Shown in pieces: positions 46,756-57,162 of a DNA stretch of 64,000 bases; position 1 is the stretch's first letter; each line of letters opens with the position of its first letter. Position numbers and translations under genes: made by a program. Under the pieces are notes generated by a model. The model saw only the letters and a program-made list of their open reading frames with translations, was not told the origin of the DNA and ran no database searches. The stretch is from JALYJG01 sp033763555 (GTDB lineage Bacteria; Pseudomonadota; Alphaproteobacteria; UBA9219): assembly GCA_033763555.1 (NCBI GenBank), contig JANRKK010000004.1, forward strand, positions 51,406-115,405, read 5' to 3'.

Positions 46756-49700
46756 ATGCTTCGTCCCCTGCGCATAACGCTTGAAGTCATTGCGGGCTTT
46801 GTCGGCCTGATCATTCTGCTTGGGCTGTTGTTGCTGTGGCGTCTGAGCACAGGGCCCGTACGTTCTGCCGTTTTGACTCCCTATGTCGAGGCGGGGCTGG
46901 AAAGAATTATTCCCAACACGCAAGTCAAAATCGACCACACCCTTCTGACCTGGGACAATATCAGCCGCTCGGTCGCCTTTCATGCCGACGGCCTGCGCGT
47001 TACAGACGCCAAGGAAGCCATCATTGCCGAAGTGCCAAGTATGGATGTCAGGCTCAGCGGCATCGGTATTCTTTTCGGCCAATTCCTTCCCATCGAGCTT
47101 CTGATCGACCATCCGCAGATCAAGCTGGAACGTAAGGCGGGCGGATCGTTTTATTTCGGCGGTGTTGCAACGGAATCCGAACGGCACGGCAACATCAAAA
47201 ACAGCCTGCAATTTATTACAAGCCATCTGGCGCGCGCATATTTCACACAGAAGCTTGAAATCAAGCGCACCGTCTTCGATGTACACGATGCGGTCGGCAA
47301 CCGGGACTGGTCGGTGCATGTCCCCAGCGTGACGCTGGAACGCGTGGATGACGGCCTCGCCGGGCGCATTGCCGTCGATGTCACACAAAAAGACCAGGTC
47401 TCGACTGTCGATGTCCATTATCTCTACGACCGTAAAAAAGACCTGCACCGCCTCGTCTCGCGCTTCAACGACATAACGCCCAGCTTTTTTGCCGGAGGCC
47501 ATCCGGACACGCTGGCCCTTGGCCCGGCATCCATTTTTAACCTGCCCCTGACAGGCGAGATCCTACTGGACTTCGACAGCGGACTGAACATCGCCTCAGG
47601 CTCAACGGATATTCGCGGCGGCGCAGGCACGCTTCAGCATGCCGAATTCTGGGATCAGCCGCGCGCCGTCAAAAGCCTGGAGATCAAGGGTGCCTATGAC
47701 CAGAAAACCAACACCCTCGCCATTCCTGCGGCAGTGGTTGATTTCGGCGGCCCTACTCTGACCTTAACAGTTAACGGAACAGCACCCCTGCCGCTCTCGT
47801 CGCATGATCTCGATTTAACTCTGACGGCGCATATCAAAAACTGGCCGCTTGACCAGTATCGCCAGCTTTGGCCGAAGCCCATTATTCCTAACCCCAGCGA
47901 CTGGGTCAGCACCAGCCTGTCGAAAGGCATGTTCGACCAGGGCGAGATGACGCTCAAAGCGCCACTGAAATGGGATGATTTGGCCAACATTACTCCCACC
48001 GAGGGCAAGGGAAAGATCAAAGCCTCCGGCGCGCGCGTGAAATATCTGGATGGCATGCCGGAAGTTGAAGGCGTCGATGCCGAAGCCGATTTTGACCTGA
48101 AAAGCATGAGTGTCCAGATCACCAGCGGTCATATCGGCGAGATTAAAATCCTGCCCTTCACCATGAATCTCAGTGGGTTTGAGGAGAAGGTCCAATATGC
48201 CGATATCCCCTTGAAAATAACGGGTTCCGTTCCAAGCGTTCTACAGCTGATCGATACGCCGCGGCTTGGCTACGCTAAGGCCGTTGGCCTGACACCCAAC
48301 GATGTCGCCGGAAAGGCCGAGGGAACAGTGACCTTTCGTCTGCCGCTGCTGAAAGAACTTGATATGGCGGATGTGGACATCAAGGCGGATGTTCAGCTGG
48401 TGAGCCTGACATCATCCAAACTGGTCGAGGGAATTGATATTACCCAAGGCAACATGAATCTGGCGCTTGATAAGGAAGGCTTTAAAGTTCAGGGCCCTGC
48501 AACAATCAACAAGGTACCACTGCAAATCCTGTGGCAGCAGAATTTCAAGGAAGATTCTGGCAAGCCCCTGCGGCAGGCACAAGTCACGGGCAGTTTGAGC
48601 GCCGAGCAATGGCAGTCTTTGGGCATCGATGTTTTCAAAGGTACGCGCGGCATTATGCCTCTGTCCATCGACCTCAAGCAGATGGATAAAAACAAAAGCC
48701 TTGTCTCAGGCAAGCTGGATTTAACAGCGGCTGAAGCGCAAATCAGCCAATTGAACTGGAAAAAATCGGCGGGCGCATCTGCATCCGTCAAATTCACCGC
48801 CGAAATGCCCGCAGGCAAGGAGATCACTATCAAATCGATCGAGATGAGCGGCCCGCAGCTGAACATCAAAGGCCGCGCGACCATGTCAGCGGATGCTAAA
48901 AACCTCCTGTCCCTTAATCTCAACCCCATGATTGCCGGGCGCACCAATGCGTCCCTGAATTACGCACAGCCCAAGGAAAGTATGGATGCGGTTTCTTTTG
49001 ATGTCATCGGTGAATCGCTGGATATCAGCGGCCTGAAAGGCGGCAAGGAACAGCCAGACGCCAGTATGCAAGCCAAGGAATTCCGCATCAAGCTCGCCAA
49101 ACTTTACACCAGCGAGACAGGGCTACTTGCAAATGTAGAAGGTCATGCGGTGCGTGATGCCAAGGGCTGGAGCGAAATCAATCTGCACGGTATGGCCGAA
49201 GGCGGTCATGCGCTTGACGTTAATCTGGCGCTTAAGGAAGGCGGACGGCGGGTTTTTTCTGTCACCTGCGAGGATTTCGGCAAGGCGCTGAAAAGCATGG
49301 GCTTCACGGACACTGTTACGGACGGAAATTTGAAAATTCGCGGTGAGAGCGACCCCGAAGACCCGCGCGCCATCGTTGGCACCATCAAGGTCGGGCATTT
49401 TACGGTCGGGCATCTACCCGCCCTTGTCGTGTTGATGAATGCGGCATCGCCCTTTGGCTTTGTGGGGCTTTTTACAGGCAGCATGGAGTTTGATCGCCTG
49501 ACCGGAAAATTCCGCTGGGAGGGTGATACCGTCAAACTCAGCGAGACCCATGCCGCCGGGGCTGCTGTCGGCATCAATATCGCGGGCAAAGTGGATATGG
49601 GCAGCGATGAAGCCAACCTTAACGGAACGATGGTTCCGTTCAGCATGGTCAATAATATTCTGGGCTCCATTCCCCTTCTGGGCGATGTCATTACAGGCGG

Positions 49701-49866
49701 CGAAGGGCAAGGCGTTCTGGCCGTTTCCTACAGCATCAATGGCCCACTGGACGATCCAAGCGTCAGTGTTAACCCGGTGTCCTTGCTGACCCCTGGATTC
49801 TTGCGGAATTTGTTCTTTGGTGACGATGATTCCGACGAGGCGGAAGAAGCTCCCGCCAAGCCCTAA
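46756..49866 (+). CDS. Large AsmA/YhdP-like envelope protein
   Basis: A 1036-residue protein with one N-terminal transmembrane helix (FVGLIILLGLLLLWRL) and a long periplasmic part of repeated beta-rich segments. The N-terminal half fits the DUF3971 region and the C-terminal third the AsmA-like domain (LKIRGESDPEDPRAIVGTIK, GLFTGSMEFDRLTGKFRW, AAVGINIAGKVDMGSDEANL). YhdP and its relatives are proposed bridge-like proteins moving phospholipid between the inner and outer membranes. It stands alone and ends convergently on pmbA with a four-base overlap. Confidence 0.82.
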   Translation: MLRPLRITLEVIAGFVGLIILLGLLLLWRLSTGPVRSAVLTPYVEAGLERIIPNTQVKIDHTLLTWDNISRSVAFHADGLRVTDAKEAIIAEVPSMDVRLSGIGILFGQFLPIELLIDHPQIKLERKAGGSFYFGGVATESERHGNIKNSLQFITSHLARAYFTQKLEIKRTVFDVHDAVGNRDWSVHVPSVTLERVDDGLAGRIAVDVTQKDQVSTVDVHYLYDRKKDLHRLVSRFNDITPSFFAGGHPDTLALGPASIFNLPLTGEILLDFDSGLNIASGSTDIRGGAGTLQHAEFWDQPRAVKSLEIKGAYDQKTNTLAIPAAVVDFGGPTLTLTVNGTAPLPLSSHDLDLTLTAHIKNWPLDQYRQLWPKPIIPNPSDWVSTSLSKGMFDQGEMTLKAPLKWDDLANITPTEGKGKIKASGARVKYLDGMPEVEGVDAEADFDLKSMSVQITSGHIGEIKILPFTMNLSGFEEKVQYADIPLKITGSVPSVLQLIDTPRLGYAKAVGLTPNDVAGKAEGTVTFRLPLLKELDMADVDIKADVQLVSLTSSKLVEGIDITQGNMNLALDKEGFKVQGPATINKVPLQILWQQNFKEDSGKPLRQAQVTGSLSAEQWQSLGIDVFKGTRGIMPLSIDLKQMDKNKSLVSGKLDLTAAEAQISQLNWKKSAGASASVKFTAEMPAGKEITIKSIEMSGPQLNIKGRATMSADAKNLLSLNLNPMIAGRTNASLNYAQPKESMDAVSFDVIGESLDISGLKGGKEQPDASMQAKEFRIKLAKLYTSETGLLANVEGHAVRDAKGWSEINLHGMAEGGHALDVNLALKEGGRRVFSVTCEDFGKALKSMGFTDTVTDGNLKIRGESDPEDPRAIVGTIKVGHFTVGHLPALVVLMNAASPFGFVGLFTGSMEFDRLTGKFRWEGDTVKLSETHAAGAAVGINIAGKVDMGSDEANLNGTMVPFSMVNNILGSIPLLGDVITGGEGQGVLAVSYSINGPLDDPSVSVNPVSLLTPGFLRNLFFGDDDSDEAEEAPAKP

Positions 49867-51200
49867 ACGCCTGCGACCATCATGCCTTCAATGCGCAAGG
49901 TTGGCGCATCGATACCACGGCGAAATTCAAGATCATTCGCAGGCGTCACATTCAGGAACATATCCTTCAGGTTTCCGGCAATGGTCATTTCGCTGACCGG
50001 AAAGGCAATCTCGCCATTTTCAATCCAGAATCCGGCGGCTGCCTGACTATAGTCGCCCGTCACGCCATTAACGCCCATGCCCATCAGTTCGGTGACGTAG
50101 AAACCTTGCTTGATGTCGCTCATCAAGGCGGCGGGGCTAAGCGCTCCAGCTTCCATATAGAAATTGCTGACGGAAGGTGATGGCGCGCCACCGGGCGAAC
50201 GCGCCGCATGGGCCGTGCTTTTCATTTTCAATTGCCGCGCCGAGCGCTGATCCAGCAACCATGTTGTTAAAACGCCTTTGTCGATAATGTTGCGCTTCTG
50301 CGGCAACAACCCTTCGGCGTCGAAAGGCCGCGAGCGCAGACCTCTGTTGCGGAAAGGATCATCGATAATCGTGATACCCGGCTGAAAAATTGCCTGCCCC
50401 AGCCTGTCTTTCAGAAAGCTTGTGCCGCGCGCAACACTGCTGCCCGAAATAGCACCCGCCAGCGCGCCGATCAGGCTCCCGGCAATACGCGGCTCAAAAA
50501 CAACCGGAACGGAGCCCGTTGGCATCTTGCGCGCACCAAGGCGCTTGACGGTACGCTCCCCCGCCTGCCGCCCGATCGAAGCAGCCGAAGGTAAGTCTCT
50601 GGCTGAAACGCATGTCATATATTCGTAATCGCGTTCCATGCCTGTGCCTTCGCCAGCCAAAACTGAGGCGCTGAGGCTATGGCTCGTGCGGCGGTAAGTC
50701 CCGACAAAACCGTTGCTGGCAACCAAAGTGACTTCGGCCGAGCCCGCGCCAGCTTCCGCGCCTTCGGAATTGGTGACACCCTGAACGGCCATGGCGGCTT
50801 CTTCAGCTTCGCGTGCCTGAGCTACCAGGTGATCGGCTGTCGGCTCCGCCGTATCGGCCATATCCAGTTTGGGCCAACTTTTGGTGATGTCCTCGGGTAT
50901 TGCGAGGCCACAAAACTCATCTTCCGGCGCGGCCTTGGCCATGGCAACGGCGCGCTCGACCAGTTGCTCAAGCGTTGCAGGGCGGCGATCAGTTGTCGAA
51001 ACCACGGCCTGTTTCTTGCCAACAAAAACCCGCAGGCCCAAATCACCAGACTCGGCGCGCTCCAGAGTTTCGACCTTACCCAGACGGCAGCCGATGGAAA
51101 GCGCCAAGGCATCCACCAGCATGGCATCGGCCGCATCGGCCCCGGCCTTGCGGGCCTTGCCAACCAGATCATTCAATAAGTCCGATGCGGAAGCCGTCAT
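49863..51200 (-). CDS. pmbA: Metalloprotease-family protein PmbA (TldE)
   Basis: TldD/PmbA family protein, 445 residues; PmbA (TldE) with TldD forms a protease that processes small peptides. The N-terminal lobe has ADAADAMLVDALALSIGCRLGKVETLERAE, and the C-terminal region has the family pattern NFYMEAGALSPAALMSDIKQGFYVTELMGMGVNGVTGDYSQAAAGFWIENGEI in segments. PmbA lacks the HEXXH-type metal motif, which is in TldD; tldD is not in this window. ATG 51200 has AGGA eight bases upstream. Confidence 0.92.
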   Translation of the reverse strand: MTASASDLLNDLVGKARKAGADAADAMLVDALALSIGCRLGKVETLERAESGDLGLRVFVGKKQAVVSTTDRRPATLEQLVERAVAMAKAAPEDEFCGLAIPEDITKSWPKLDMADTAEPTADHLVAQAREAEEAAMAVQGVTNSEGAEAGAGSAEVTLVASNGFVGTYRRTSHSLSASVLAGEGTGMERDYEYMTCVSARDLPSAASIGRQAGERTVKRLGARKMPTGSVPVVFEPRIAGSLIGALAGAISGSSVARGTSFLKDRLGQAIFQPGITIIDDPFRNRGLRSRPFDAEGLLPQKRNIIDKGVLTTWLLDQRSARQLKMKSTAHAARSPGGAPSPSVSNFYMEAGALSPAALMSDIKQGFYVTELMGMGVNGVTGDYSQAAAGFWIENGEIAFPVSEMTIAGNLKDMFLNVTPANDLEFRRGIDAPTLRIEGMMVAGV

Positions 51201-51312
51201 GAGAGAATCCTGCAATTTACGAGTTTTCTATAGCGATTATCATCACAGCTGCAAAGAGAGGAAAAGCTGGCAGCCCCTTTTATTCGCACCCGTTCTCCGC
51301 CAATATGCCTGC

Positions 51313-52710
51313 ATGACGATGCTTTATCATAGCACGCGCGGCCAGCCGCCCAATCCCGATCTGCGTGGCGTTACGCTTGCGGGCCTTGCCCCGGATGGCG
51401 GACTTTATGTGCCCATGGCCTGGCCGGAGTTTTCGGCGGAAGCCATAGCCAGAATGAAAGACAAATCCTATATCGAGATTGCACAGCAGGTTCTGAAGCC
51501 TTTTATGCAGGGTATTTTGCCAGACGATGCGCTCAGCCAACTTCTTCAGCAGGCTTATGCCCATTTTGACGACCCGGCGATTACGCCGCTGAAACAGCTG
51601 GATGAACGGCATTGGGTGCTGGAACTCTTTCACGGCCCTACGCTGGCTTTCAAGGATATAGCGCTTCAGTTTCTGGGGCCTGTTTTTGAATATTTCCTTG
51701 CGCAGAGCGGCGAGCGCATGACCGTAATTGGCGCGACATCGGGCGATACGGGCTCGGCAGCCATGGCAGCGCTGGCCGGACGCAAAAATATCGACGTCTT
51801 TATTCTGTACCCGGCGAAAGGCCCTAGCGACATCCAGCGCAAGCAGATGACCTGCCTTGATGCCCCCAATATTCACGCCATTGCCATCGATGGTTCGTTC
51901 GATGCCTGCCAATCCCTTGTCAAATCGCTATTCAGCAATACGGCATTTCGCGCCCGACAAAATCTGGCTGCTGTCAATTCCATTAACTGGATGCGCATTC
52001 TGGCGCAGATGGTTTATTACTTCGTTGCCGCGGCAAAAACCGCCGCACCACGGCCTGTCAGTTTTGCCGTACCGACCGGAAATTTTGGCAATATCTATGC
52101 GGCCTATGCCGCCATGCAATGCGGTCTGTCCGTTTCCAAACTGGCAGTTGCCAGCAACCGCAACGATATTCTCACCCGGTTTTTTGCATCCGGCCATATG
52201 AAGACAGAACCCGCACATGCGACACTCAGCCCCAGTATGGATATTCAGATCAGCAGCAATTTTGAACGGCTCTTGTTCGATCTGTGTGGCAGGGACGCTG
52301 CAAAACTGGGCAGCCTTATGAATTCCTTGAGCCAAAAAGGTGAATTCAATGTCACGCCATTGCAGCTTGGTCAGGCGCGGCAGATATTCACGGCGGCGCG
52401 GGCAGATGATGCGCTGACGCTCACAACCATCAAGGATGTTTATGCCGAAAGCGGCTATATCCTCGACCCGCATTCGGCCGTGGGTGTCGCGGCGGCTCGC
52501 ATACTGGCGCGCGAACTGCCTGAGCCCGTTATCATGCTAGCCACCGCCCATCCCGCAAAATTTCCCGATGTGATTCAAAGCGCCCTTGGCCTCAAGCCGC
52601 CCTTGCCTGAAAAAGTCGCGGTGCTTCTGCAAAAACCTGAACGGTTCTCTTCTCTCCCTGCTGATGCCCAGGCGGTCGAAACATTCATCACGGAAAGAAC
52701 GGTTTTATGA
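51313..52710 (+). CDS. thrC: Threonine synthase
   Basis: PLP enzyme that converts O-phosphohomoserine to threonine, the last step of threonine synthesis. The PLP Lys lies in HGPTLAFKDIALQFLG; ATSGDTGSAAMAALAG binds phosphate, and PTGNFGNIYAAYAA is conserved. The N-terminal YHSTRG...GLAPDGGLYVP segment is typical. The length of 465 residues fits. The open frame extends far upstream opposite pmbA, but family start and length place it at ATG 51313. It overlaps the M16 peptidase gene by ATGA, a frequent alphaproteobacterial pair. Confidence 0.95.
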   Translation: MTMLYHSTRGQPPNPDLRGVTLAGLAPDGGLYVPMAWPEFSAEAIARMKDKSYIEIAQQVLKPFMQGILPDDALSQLLQQAYAHFDDPAITPLKQLDERHWVLELFHGPTLAFKDIALQFLGPVFEYFLAQSGERMTVIGATSGDTGSAAMAALAGRKNIDVFILYPAKGPSDIQRKQMTCLDAPNIHAIAIDGSFDACQSLVKSLFSNTAFRARQNLAAVNSINWMRILAQMVYYFVAAAKTAAPRPVSFAVPTGNFGNIYAAYAAMQCGLSVSKLAVASNRNDILTRFFASGHMKTEPAHATLSPSMDIQISSNFERLLFDLCGRDAAKLGSLMNSLSQKGEFNVTPLQLGQARQIFTAARADDALTLTTIKDVYAESGYILDPHSAVGVAAARILARELPEPVIMLATAHPAKFPDVIQSALGLKPPLPEKVAVLLQKPERFSSLPADAQAVETFITERTVL

Positions 52711-53972
52711 CGATTCAAATCACCACTCTCGATAACGGGTTGCGGATTGCGACGGATACGATGCAGGAGGCTGAAAGCGCCGTGATCGGCGCATGGGTTG
52801 GCGTCGGCACACGGCATGAACCATGGGCCGCCAACGGCATCGCTCATCTGGTCGAACATATGATGTTCAAGGGAACGAAAAAACGTTCCGCCTATGGCCT
52901 GTCGGCGGCGATTGAGAAGAATGGCGGCTCCATGAACGCCCACACCACGCGCGAGGAAACCGCCTACTACGCCCGTGTGCTGCCGGAAGATGCTGCACTG
53001 GCCATCGATATTATCGCCGATATGCTGCAAAATTCGGTCTTTCAACCCAAAGAGCTCGACCGCGAGAAAAAAGTCATCATTCAGGAAATCGGACGCGATC
53101 TGGATTCACCGGAAGATCATGCGTTTGATCTGATGTACCGCCTGGCTTTCCCGAAACAGAAAATCGGGCGCTCTATTCTTGGTTCGACCAAGACAATATC
53201 CGGGCTTCCACGCCGCGCCATTAGCGATTATGTCAAACGTTACTACCATGCCGGAAATATGGTGATCGTCGGCGCGGGAAAAATACAACATAAAGAGCTC
53301 GTCGCGCTGGCCAGGAAGCATTTCGCCCGTCCGCCGCGTGGCCGCAAGCCAGCCTTGGAAAAAGCGCGTATTGCCAGCGGTGCCAAACTTGCCCCCAAGA
53401 CCATCGAACAGCTGCATATCATACTCGGCTTTGGCGGCCCGAGCTTCAATAGCCGCAATCTGTACGCCGCGCAGCTTTTATCGATTCTTCTTGGCGGCAG
53501 CTCTACATCGCGCCTGTTTCAAAAAGTCCGCGAGAAGCGCGGGCTGGTTTATACCGTCAACTCCGCGCATACCGCATTCATGGATACCGGATTGTTTCAG
53601 ATTTACGCCGGAACCGATCCCGCACGCGCGGGCGAACTTATCCCCGTCATATGCAACGAATTGCGCGACGTCACGCGTAACATCACGCCGGGCGAATTGA
53701 ACCTGGCCAAGGCGCAAAGCCGCGCCGATCTTTTGATGGGGCAGGAAAATGTCATGCGCCGGGCCGATATGCTGGGCCACCAGATTCTGGCGTTTGGCCG
53801 ACCCATGTCGATAGAAGCCATCTTGCGCAAACTGATGGCCGTAACACGGAACGATGTGCAGGCCATGGCCACACGGCTTTTCCGCCAGCGCCCTCTCCTG
53901 ACAGCGCTTGGACCCATCGACCAGCTTGAGGATTACAAGAAAATAGCGGCGCGGCTTACATCCGCCCGGTGA
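52707..53972 (+). CDS. M16-family zinc peptidase (processing peptidase-like)
   Basis: Pitrilysin-clan peptidase, 421 residues, similar to the mitochondrial processing peptidase beta subunit. The inverted zinc motif HLVEHMMFKGT and the downstream Glu in REETAYYARVLPED are present, so it should be catalytically active. The C-terminal half has the R-Y-type segment FQKVREKRGLVYTVNS typical of the family. The substrate is unknown. Co-transcribed with thrC; its 3' end overlaps the convergent LOG gene by 17 bases. Confidence 0.9.
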   Translation: MTIQITTLDNGLRIATDTMQEAESAVIGAWVGVGTRHEPWAANGIAHLVEHMMFKGTKKRSAYGLSAAIEKNGGSMNAHTTREETAYYARVLPEDAALAIDIIADMLQNSVFQPKELDREKKVIIQEIGRDLDSPEDHAFDLMYRLAFPKQKIGRSILGSTKTISGLPRRAISDYVKRYYHAGNMVIVGAGKIQHKELVALARKHFARPPRGRKPALEKARIASGAKLAPKTIEQLHIILGFGGPSFNSRNLYAAQLLSILLGGSSTSRLFQKVREKRGLVYTVNSAHTAFMDTGLFQIYAGTDPARAGELIPVICNELRDVTRNITPGELNLAKAQSRADLLMGQENVMRRADMLGHQILAFGRPMSIEAILRKLMAVTRNDVQAMATRLFRQRPLLTALGPIDQLEDYKKIAARLTSAR

Positions 53973-54570
53973 TCGGCGGCATTGGCGGCGCTTCCTGGCT
54001 TTCCAGCGCGGCGAACATGCTGTTCATATCCGTCACAACCTTGAAATAGGCGCGGACGCTCGGCTGCTCAAACCCCTGCTCCACGGCATGGTCGATCAAC
54101 GCCACCAGATGATCCCAATAGCCATAGGCGTTAAAGAGCACCACAGGCTTGTTGTGCAGTTTCAGTTTTTTCCATGTCAGAATTTCAAAAGCCTCATCCA
54201 GTGTACCCATGCCGCCGGGCAGAATAACAAAGGCGTCGGCCCGTTCGACCATCATGCGTTTGCGCGTATGCATATCGGGCACGACATGCAATTCGGTGAG
54301 GCCCATATGCTGGACTTCCTGCGCCCGGATATGTTCAGGAATAATGCCGATCACCTTGGTGCCTGCTTCCAGCGCAGCATCGGCAACAATACCCATCAAA
54401 CCCACATGCCCGCCGCCATAGACGATGCGCATCTTGCGTTGCGCCAGCGCCGTGCTGACATCCTTAGCCAGTTGTTTGAAGGGTTGAAGCGCCTGATTGG
54501 ACGAACCGCAATAGACGCACACAGAGGTAATAGACAAGCCGGGATTCCGTTTGGTATCGATGAAGGACAT
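53956..54570 (-). CDS. LOG-family protein (cytokinin riboside 5'-monophosphate phosphoribohydrolase-like)
   Basis: Rossmann-fold protein of about 204 residues, with YGGGHVGLMGIVADAAL and the catalytic PGGMGTLDEAFEILTW motif (PGGxGTxxE). Many such genes are misnamed lysine decarboxylases; the family hydrolyses nucleoside monophosphates, releasing the base. The start at 54570 (MSFIDTKRN) is a compromise, with only a weak ribosome site. The true substrate in bacteria is usually unknown. Confidence 0.88.
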   Translation of the reverse strand: MSFIDTKRNPGLSITSVCVYCGSSNQALQPFKQLAKDVSTALAQRKMRIVYGGGHVGLMGIVADAALEAGTKVIGIIPEHIRAQEVQHMGLTELHVVPDMHTRKRMMVERADAFVILPGGMGTLDEAFEILTWKKLKLHNKPVVLFNAYGYWDHLVALIDHAVEQGFEQPSVRAYFKVVTDMNSMFAALESQEAPPMPPITGRM

Positions 54571-54655
54571 GGAAGGATTGCTAACTCCCTGACCATCTAA
54601 GCAAAAATTGGTTAAAAGATTCTGGACAGGATTTTTTGGCCCGAACCGAGGAAAA

Positions 54656-55558
54656 ATGCCCTTTTTCAAAGCTTTTCAGCGCACACCAAAAACCACATTT
54701 CTGGTGGCCGCGCTGATTTTGGCTGTTTTAGCGGTGGGCTTTGAAGGCTTCAAAATCGCGCGACGCCACTATGGCGCTTACCGCACCGAGACAGCTTCCG
54801 AGGTTCCCGCAGGCATCAGCCATGTTGCCGCCAGCACCAAGGATAGCCTGAGCCTTCACGGATGGGCACCTGCGCAGGCCACCGTTCAAATTCGTGACCG
54901 TGATGAAGTCGTAGCAACGGCAAAAACCAACAACGACAAGAAATGGGTCGCCTCTCTTTCCGGTTCAGCTGGCGGCAGCGTCCGGAATTTGACCGTCCGC
55001 TATCAGGAAGAAGGCAAGGAAGCTGTCGATGTCAATTCTTTCGGGCTGTTCATGCCAGGACGCCTGACCGATGGCATGTATCTCTGGCGGCAGGATTCTT
55101 CCCTGCTGCATGTATTGCAATCGCCTTTCCTTTCCGAAGAGGGCGATCTGTCGCTGGCGCTGGCCGCCGCACAGGAAGATCGGCCGCTGGTTTTTTCCGG
55201 ACGCGGTATTCCCGGCAGCCTTATTCAGCTTTATCTCGACAATGAACTGTCAGGAACGGCATCAACGAACCCTGAAGGTTTTTGGAGCCTTTCCCTGCTG
55301 TCCGAGCGCGGTAAGAAATCCGCCAATCTTCGCCTTGACGAGATCGTCGAACAGAGCGTGGCCGAGCGCCACAGCTATCGTCTGGAATGGGCGGAAAGTA
55401 AAACGGCATGGCTGGCCGAACAGCCAGGCAGTGACAAAGGCATTATCCTGATTTTCAGACCCGGCAGCGGCGAGATCGCAGACCCGCAGGAAAATCTGCC
55501 GGGCCAGATCATTCCCCACAGACCGTCGCAAAAGAAATGGGGCATTTTCCGCCGTTAA
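54656..55558 (+). CDS. Membrane-anchored periplasmic protein of unknown function
   Basis: A 300-residue protein starting MPFFKAFQR with GAGG close upstream. One N-terminal transmembrane helix (TFLVAALILAVLAVGFEGF) is followed by two Ig-like/beta-sandwich segments: ATVQIRDRDEVVATAKTNNDKKW and GSLIQLYLDNELSGTASTNPEGFWSL, both resembling bacterial Ig-like repeats that sit on surface or LysM proteins. No LysM domain is seen. Transcribed divergently from the LOG gene, with 85 bases between them. Confidence 0.6.
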   Translation: MPFFKAFQRTPKTTFLVAALILAVLAVGFEGFKIARRHYGAYRTETASEVPAGISHVAASTKDSLSLHGWAPAQATVQIRDRDEVVATAKTNNDKKWVASLSGSAGGSVRNLTVRYQEEGKEAVDVNSFGLFMPGRLTDGMYLWRQDSSLLHVLQSPFLSEEGDLSLALAAAQEDRPLVFSGRGIPGSLIQLYLDNELSGTASTNPEGFWSLSLLSERGKKSANLRLDEIVEQSVAERHSYRLEWAESKTAWLAEQPGSDKGIILIFRPGSGEIADPQENLPGQIIPHRPSQKKWGIFRR

Positions 55559-55684
55559 AAAGCCAAAAATAAGGGTTTTTATACACAACGGATAAGGTTG
55601 CAATCTGCCCGTTCCGCTTTAACATGCGGCCGAGCGGAACGAACCACGCTTTGTTGACCGCACAACCTCCAACGGATTATCGGC

Positions 55685-56392
55685 ATGGAACTCAAAAATA
55701 TCCTTCTCAGCTTTCACCCCGAGGGTTGGCCTTTCATGGCGGGGGCTGGCGTTGTGATGATTTTGCTGTCCCTGCTGGGATGGCCGTTTTTCACGCTGGG
55801 TGCCGTTGTGTTCGCCTGGTGCTGCTATTTCTTCCGCGACCCCGCACGTGTGACACCAACACGCCCGGGCCTGATCGTCAGCCCCGCCGACGGCAAAGTC
55901 GTCGCCATCAAGGAAGCAACCCCCGACGGCGATCTCGATCTGGGGCCAGAACCTCGTGTGCGTATCAGTATTTTCCTGAATATCTTCGATGTGCATGTGA
56001 ACCGCATGCCTGCCGACGGTACTGTGACGACCCGCCGTTACCGCAAAGGAAAATTTTTTAACGCATCGCTCGACAAGGCCAGCGTTTCTAACGAGCGCAT
56101 GGCGTTGAACCTCAAACTGACGGGCGATCATCCGCAGGCGGGCAAGCTGATCGGCGTCGTACAGATTGCCGGGTTGATCGCACGCCGCATTGTCTGCGAC
56201 GCCAAGGAAGGCAGCACATTCTCGGCAGGCGAACGCTACGGCATCATCCGCTTTGGCAGCCGCGTTGATATCTATCTTCCACCTGGTGTTCAGCCGATGG
56301 TGGCGCTGGGGCAATATATGCTGGGCGGCGAAACCGTGCTGGCCGATTGCCATTCCAATGAAGCCGCCCGCCAGGGCGCCAAGCGCGAATGA
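55685..56392 (+). CDS. psd: Phosphatidylserine decarboxylase proenzyme
   Basis: Makes phosphatidylethanolamine from phosphatidylserine at the inner membrane. It is the short, soluble-looking type of 235 residues found in alphaproteobacteria. The proenzyme cleaves itself at Gly-Ser in RFGSRVDIY to create the pyruvoyl group on the alpha chain. FFRDPARVTP and IFLNIFDVHVNRMPADG are conserved. Overlaps pssA by ATGA, so the two steps of the pathway are made together. Confidence 0.95.
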   Translation: MELKNILLSFHPEGWPFMAGAGVVMILLSLLGWPFFTLGAVVFAWCCYFFRDPARVTPTRPGLIVSPADGKVVAIKEATPDGDLDLGPEPRVRISIFLNIFDVHVNRMPADGTVTTRRYRKGKFFNASLDKASVSNERMALNLKLTGDHPQAGKLIGVVQIAGLIARRIVCDAKEGSTFSAGERYGIIRFGSRVDIYLPPGVQPMVALGQYMLGGETVLADCHSNEAARQGAKRE

Positions 56393-57162
56393 ACAGCCGT
56401 TCTTCCTCATCCCGCCGCGGCCGCAAGGATTTGCCGCTAACGCGCCTGCTACCAAACCTGCTGACCCTTTTGTCGTTGTGTTCTGGCCTGACAGCGATGC
56501 GCTTTACCCTTATGGAAAAATGGCATGAAGCTGCTCTGGCCATCGTTCTGGCCGGAATTTTTGACATGCTGGATGGCCGCGTCGCACGCATGCTGAATAT
56601 CGCCAGCAAGTTCGGCGCGGAACTCGACAGCCTGTCGGATGTTATCAGCTTCGGCGTGGCGCCGGGCTTCATCATGTATGAATGGACGATGAAGGAAGCG
56701 GGCGGCCTTGGCTGGGTCGCGGTTCTGGTTTACGCCGTTTGCGCGGCGCTGCGACTGGCGCGTTTTAACACCATGCTGGAAGATCCTCTGCCACCCTGGG
56801 CAAAAAATTATTTTACGGGCATTCCGGCGCCTGCAGGAGCTGGAATGGCGATATTACCTCTGTTCGTCACGCTTGAATTCGGCCAAACGGCGCATGTGCC
56901 GCCGACGGCTATCGCCTTCTGGCTTATTCTGATCGGCGGGCTGATGGTCAGCCGCCTGCCAACCCTTTCACTGAAAGGCTGGCGCGTGGCGCCTGTGTGG
57001 ATTACGCCGATTTTCCTTCTGGCCGTTCTGATGGTCGCGGCGTTGATCACCAACCCCTGGATGACATTGTCGGGCGTCAGCTTCGCCTATATCATCAGCC
57101 TGCCCTGCGGCTGGTTTCTTTATTATCAAAGGCAAAAACGCGAAGGATTAATGGATGAGTAA
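56389..57162 (+). CDS. pssA: CDP-diacylglycerol--serine O-phosphatidyltransferase
   Basis: Integral membrane enzyme supplying phosphatidylserine to Psd. The CDP-alcohol transferase motif is complete: DMLDGRVARMLNIASKFG, AELDSLSD, holding the D-G-x2-A-R-x8-G-x3-D-x3-D residues. About eight hydrophobic segments follow over 257 residues. It overlaps kdsA by eight bases. Confidence 0.95.
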   Translation: MNSRSSSSRRGRKDLPLTRLLPNLLTLLSLCSGLTAMRFTLMEKWHEAALAIVLAGIFDMLDGRVARMLNIASKFGAELDSLSDVISFGVAPGFIMYEWTMKEAGGLGWVAVLVYAVCAALRLARFNTMLEDPLPPWAKNYFTGIPAPAGAGMAILPLFVTLEFGQTAHVPPTAIAFWLILIGGLMVSRLPTLSLKGWRVAPVWITPIFLLAVLMVAALITNPWMTLSGVSFAYIISLPCGWFLYYQRQKREGLMDE